Source of the DNA: Macropodus opercularis
Lineage: Eukaryota; Chordata; Actinopteri; Anabantiformes; Osphronemidae
Reading direction: 5' to 3'
NCBI GenBank assembly: GCA_030770545.1
Contig: CM061102.1
Coordinates: 5,755,501 to 5,819,500 of the forward strand
Length of the DNA stretch: 64,000 nucleotides
The position numbers and the translations under genes were made by a program. Positions 61,438 to 64,000 of this stretch are shown here, piece after piece (the first letter of the stretch is position 1; each line of letters begins with the position of its first letter). Below the pieces are notes generated by a model. That model saw nothing but the letters and a program-made list of their open reading frames with translations, did no database searches and was not told the DNA's origin.

Positions 61438-62079
61438 CTGGACAGGGTGCTGGAGGGGTTTATCTTAGTCATGGTAATTGGTTTGCTGGTGTGGAAGTAG
61501 GATCATTCGAGAAAACCTCATTCAGCCTGACTCCCTCCCATTTATCTGTCTGGAAGGCTGCAGGGAGAAAGAGGAGAAGGATAGAGTGAGGGAGCGAGTG
61601 GAGGAATGCGGTAGCAGAGGTATTTTCATACAAAAGCTGGGGAAAGCAAGTGGGTTTGTCTGAAGGCCCCATCTGATGCCAGTCTGAAATGAAGAACACT
61701 TTTTTGCCTTCTGCCAAATGGCACTTACTCTCCTTCGCCTGGCATCCGCCTGTTTGCATGTGTGAGTAAAGGGGAAAGGTGTGCGTATAATACCGGAGGA
61801 CAGGAGTGGCATCATCAAATCATTTCTCAATTTCAGATTAGATGAGTGAAGGTGGGAATGGAGCTGGAGCTGGAGCTGTTTTTGGCCCAACATTGTTTTT
61901 AAGCCAAATGGCGACTTCCCCAAATGAGGTATTGGCTATTCTTAATAATATATAGATTTATATAACGGTTTATAGCTTGTTTGAGGGATCTGGGCTTAAA
62001 GCGCTGCCTGTGTTTGACAGACGTGTTCTGTTACTTCGCCCTGTGGACGATGATGGTTCGTCTGCCTTTTACTGCAGCT

Positions 62080-62640
62080 GCCTGCCTCTGCCTCTTCCTT
62101 TGCGCTACTGTAGCTTTTGCTGGGTGTTTTGGGTCATTATCCATCTGAAGTATGATGCAGCGTCCTGTCCATTTTGCGGCGTGCGTCTGATTCCGAGCAA
62201 GCAGCATATCCACATACACTTCAGAATCGCAAACTCGGCCTCCAGTTGCAGTTGTGCTCGTCCCAACACTGGCTCCGTGTTTGCTTCCTTCCTTTTCCAT
62301 CCTGGTCCTGGTTAATCTTGGTTTTATTCATCTAAGGATTGTTATTCCAGAACTGTCTCATCTCCTCTCGTGTTCTTTAACTGTACCAGAGTTTGGCTAC
62401 TTGTTGTGAAGCCTCTATTTCATAATCCTGTCTCCTGCCTGTAGACATTGACAATGACAAGCTTACAGTACCTCTTCAAGAGTGCTCTCGGCTTGTCTAG
62501 ATGTTTTCTTCACCCTGTACAGAATGCTGTTGTCGTTCCCTTTAGCTGTCTTCTGTTTGCCGTCACTGAGCTGCCACATAATTACGTTTTAATATTATCT
62601 CAGTGTTTTTAGCCTAATGACGACCTCCTTTGCTTGCATG
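62080..62640 (-). mobile_element. Decayed Tc1-like transposon remnant C
   Basis: On the minus strand, ILQMDNDPKHPAKAT (62,109-62,156) matches the block of Tc1 transposases that carries the second catalytic Asp (normally ...QDNDPKHTAK). Moving right, the plus-strand sequence keeps in order several landmarks of the same family: CACTTCAGAATC (62,217), ATCTTGGTTTTATTCATCTA (about 62,314), GTTATTCCAGAACTGT (about 62,341), TAGATGTTTTCTTCACC (about 62,499) and TTTTTAGCCTAATGACG (about 62,606). These correspond to the middle and N-terminal HTH region of the transposase, on the minus strand. Many indels and stops make it non-functional. The third catalytic block and both terminal repeats were not found, so the true extent may be larger. 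Confidence 0.75.
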
Positions 62641-64000
62641 TCTACAGTATTGTTCCTCCTTGGACACACCAAGCATTACTTGTCCTACAACTGTTTGTTG
62701 ACCATGTTTACATTATTTATAAGTGCCCAGAAGTCTTGATTTTTATTTTTTTTATTTTTTTTGGTTCTTATCACCAAGTAAAATGTCTAAGGAAGTAACT
62801 GTGTCGTGATGAATTGCTCCCAACATTCTCATGCTGTGTCCTTAGATTCACCTCCAATAACAAAGCCTTATTTACTGAGAAAAATGTAGTGAGACCTCTC
62901 ACATGTCTTTTACACCGTGGCCCAATTTCACAGGTGATCAGATGTGTTCCTCTGGCCCACTCTCCACACTGTGTTCAATTTGTTGATGTCACTATCTCTC
63001 AACTTTGGTCCACCTTACAATTTGTTCTCCTGGCCCCAATCTGTCTTCTTTTGGCCAGGTGATTTGATTTATTTATTCATGCAGGTATTTATTTATCTTT
63101 TGCCATTGTTACATTCCTGCTGTTTTTGGACAGGGCAGGACATTTCCATATAAAACGGTAGCAAGTCTTGGGAGGTCACTGCACACAAGTGAAATGATAT
63201 TGGAAGGAATCATCATTTGTTGTCTTTCCGTCCAAAGTCGTGCTACGCTAGTTGCCAGGGTGACAACTAGACTCTCCAAGCAGTGCGTCATGAAGTGTGT
63301 GATAGTGAGGGTATGTTGTAGTAAGTGTGTTACATTTACATCTGAAGTGAATTGCGCCACTCCTTACTGACGTTCAGTGTCCAGTGTAGTACAGTAGTGC
63401 AGTTAGTTTTTGTGGAGGAAATGGGCGTCGGCGTCGTCTGTGCTGGATATTTACAGTATTAATATCCTGCAGCTGGGTCATGTCTGTGTCTGTTGCTGTA
63501 TTTTAATTTATTTTTTTATTACAACAACAATAATAGGTGTCCTGGCATGGCTGCGTGGCGCCGACGCTCGCTTTGTTCTTTACGTTATTAATACTGCAAC
63601 ATGTTTATCGTAGAAAACCAATATGCAGAGACGATCCAGAGCTCTTTAGTTAAAAGCAAAGTGAATGACTGAAAGACCCATTTCTAAATTGAAAAACTGT
63701 CATGAAGCTATGATCCAGCAGCACGTCAACACCCAGAAGCAATACATTATGCATTACATTATGGAGTATGCATGGCTACTCGGCCTCTACTTGCAAAGAT
63801 TTTGATGCATCAGCAACACTGCCTTCTGCTCTCTAACGCTTGTCCGTCACCCCTGCTATTCATAGAGTCCATTAATGATTTATTGAATGACAAATCCGAA
63901 GTAATGGGACTCTAATCCGTTATCCTAACACTACAACACTCATAACTCCAAGATGCTTCTTTATTTAACTCCCAAGATTTTCACACTTAATTTCACAATT
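62641..64000. other. Noncoding stretch at the right end
   Basis: No exon is recognised. A T-rich run sits at about 62,739-62,762. The left few hundred bases may be further decayed sequence of the adjoining Tc1 element, but I see no specific landmark. Confidence 0.4.

Larger units (their letters stand above)
40031..62075. other. Presumed intron 1, long noncoding segment
   Basis: No exon, RNA gene or intact mobile element is recognised in 22 kb. Visible items are homeodomain/octamer-rich blocks at about 40,505-40,625, 48,885-49,095 and 54,540-54,625, a CpG-enriched patch at about 43,050-43,490 that includes a (CCA)5 run near its edge, an AAAT-rich simple stretch at 46,460-46,500, a T11 run near 56,209 and a G-quadruplex motif at 61,408-61,437. 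Open frames up to 140 codons occur but have no domains. One at 54,770-55,120 begins with a signal-peptide-like N-terminus (see findings). Confidence 0.4.

Noticed and set aside
1..64000. CRISPR arrays, prokaryotic operons, integrated phage or endogenous retrovirus
   Set aside because: No regularly spaced direct repeats, no long coding runs with ribosome-binding sites, and no LTR pair or gag/pol-like frames were seen. The base composition, microsatellites and Tc1 relics point to a fish nuclear genome.

Overview
The window reads as vertebrate, most likely teleost (spiny-rayed) fish, genomic DNA. It has about 58-60% A+T by eye, no dense coding, no operons, one CpG island in a CpG-poor background, vertebrate-type microsatellites, and several decayed Tc1-like DNA transposons of families common in fish. 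These include one with TIRs starting GTACTGTGCAAAAG, one with the CACTGGCCACTTTATTAGG terminus, and one retaining a transposase block of the DNDPKH type. No complete protein gene, rRNA, convincing tRNA or CRISPR array is visible. Almost every open frame longer than 60 codons looks like chance.

The one place where a gene can be supported is about 25.6-26.9 kb. A CpG island there starts with a short plus-strand coding exon at 25,735-25,807. It has a good Kozak context, a 24-residue signal-peptide-like N-terminus and a near-perfect splice donor, and it ends in phase 1. This looks like the first coding exon of a secreted or cell-surface protein. The gene cannot be named from 24 residues. No second exon is recognisable in the remaining 38 kb, so the right-hand part is best read as a very long first intron and the left 25 kb as intergenic or upstream regulatory DNA.

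Layout: 1-12.9 kb is single-copy-looking noncoding DNA with a (CA)16 tract. From 12.9 to 15.7 kb there are a degraded Tc1-like terminus pair, a (GA)n tract, a 419-bp Tc1 deletion derivative with intact TIRs and an abutting (TA)n tract. At 16.8-17.2 kb there is a probable purine-rich interspersed repeat. At 21.95-22.22 kb lies a foldback MITE-like element with a CTCF-like core in each arm, and two further CTCF-like motifs lie at 18.0 and 23.2 kb. A short perfect hairpin is at 24.9 kb, followed by the promoter, CpG island and first exon. The presumed intron 1 (25.8-64 kb) holds a decayed LINE fragment near 31 kb, a 98-bp tandem duplication (34.4 kb), a C27 tract (35.5 kb), two related Tc1 remnants (36.7 and 39.8 kb), a larger Tc1 remnant (62.1-62.6 kb), and several homeodomain- or octamer-rich blocks that resemble conserved noncoding enhancers.

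I did not find a convincing novel multi-gene system. The observations most worth checking are the MITE-borne divergent CTCF-like pair upstream of the CpG promoter, the perfect 18-bp hairpin, and the candidate noncoding enhancers.
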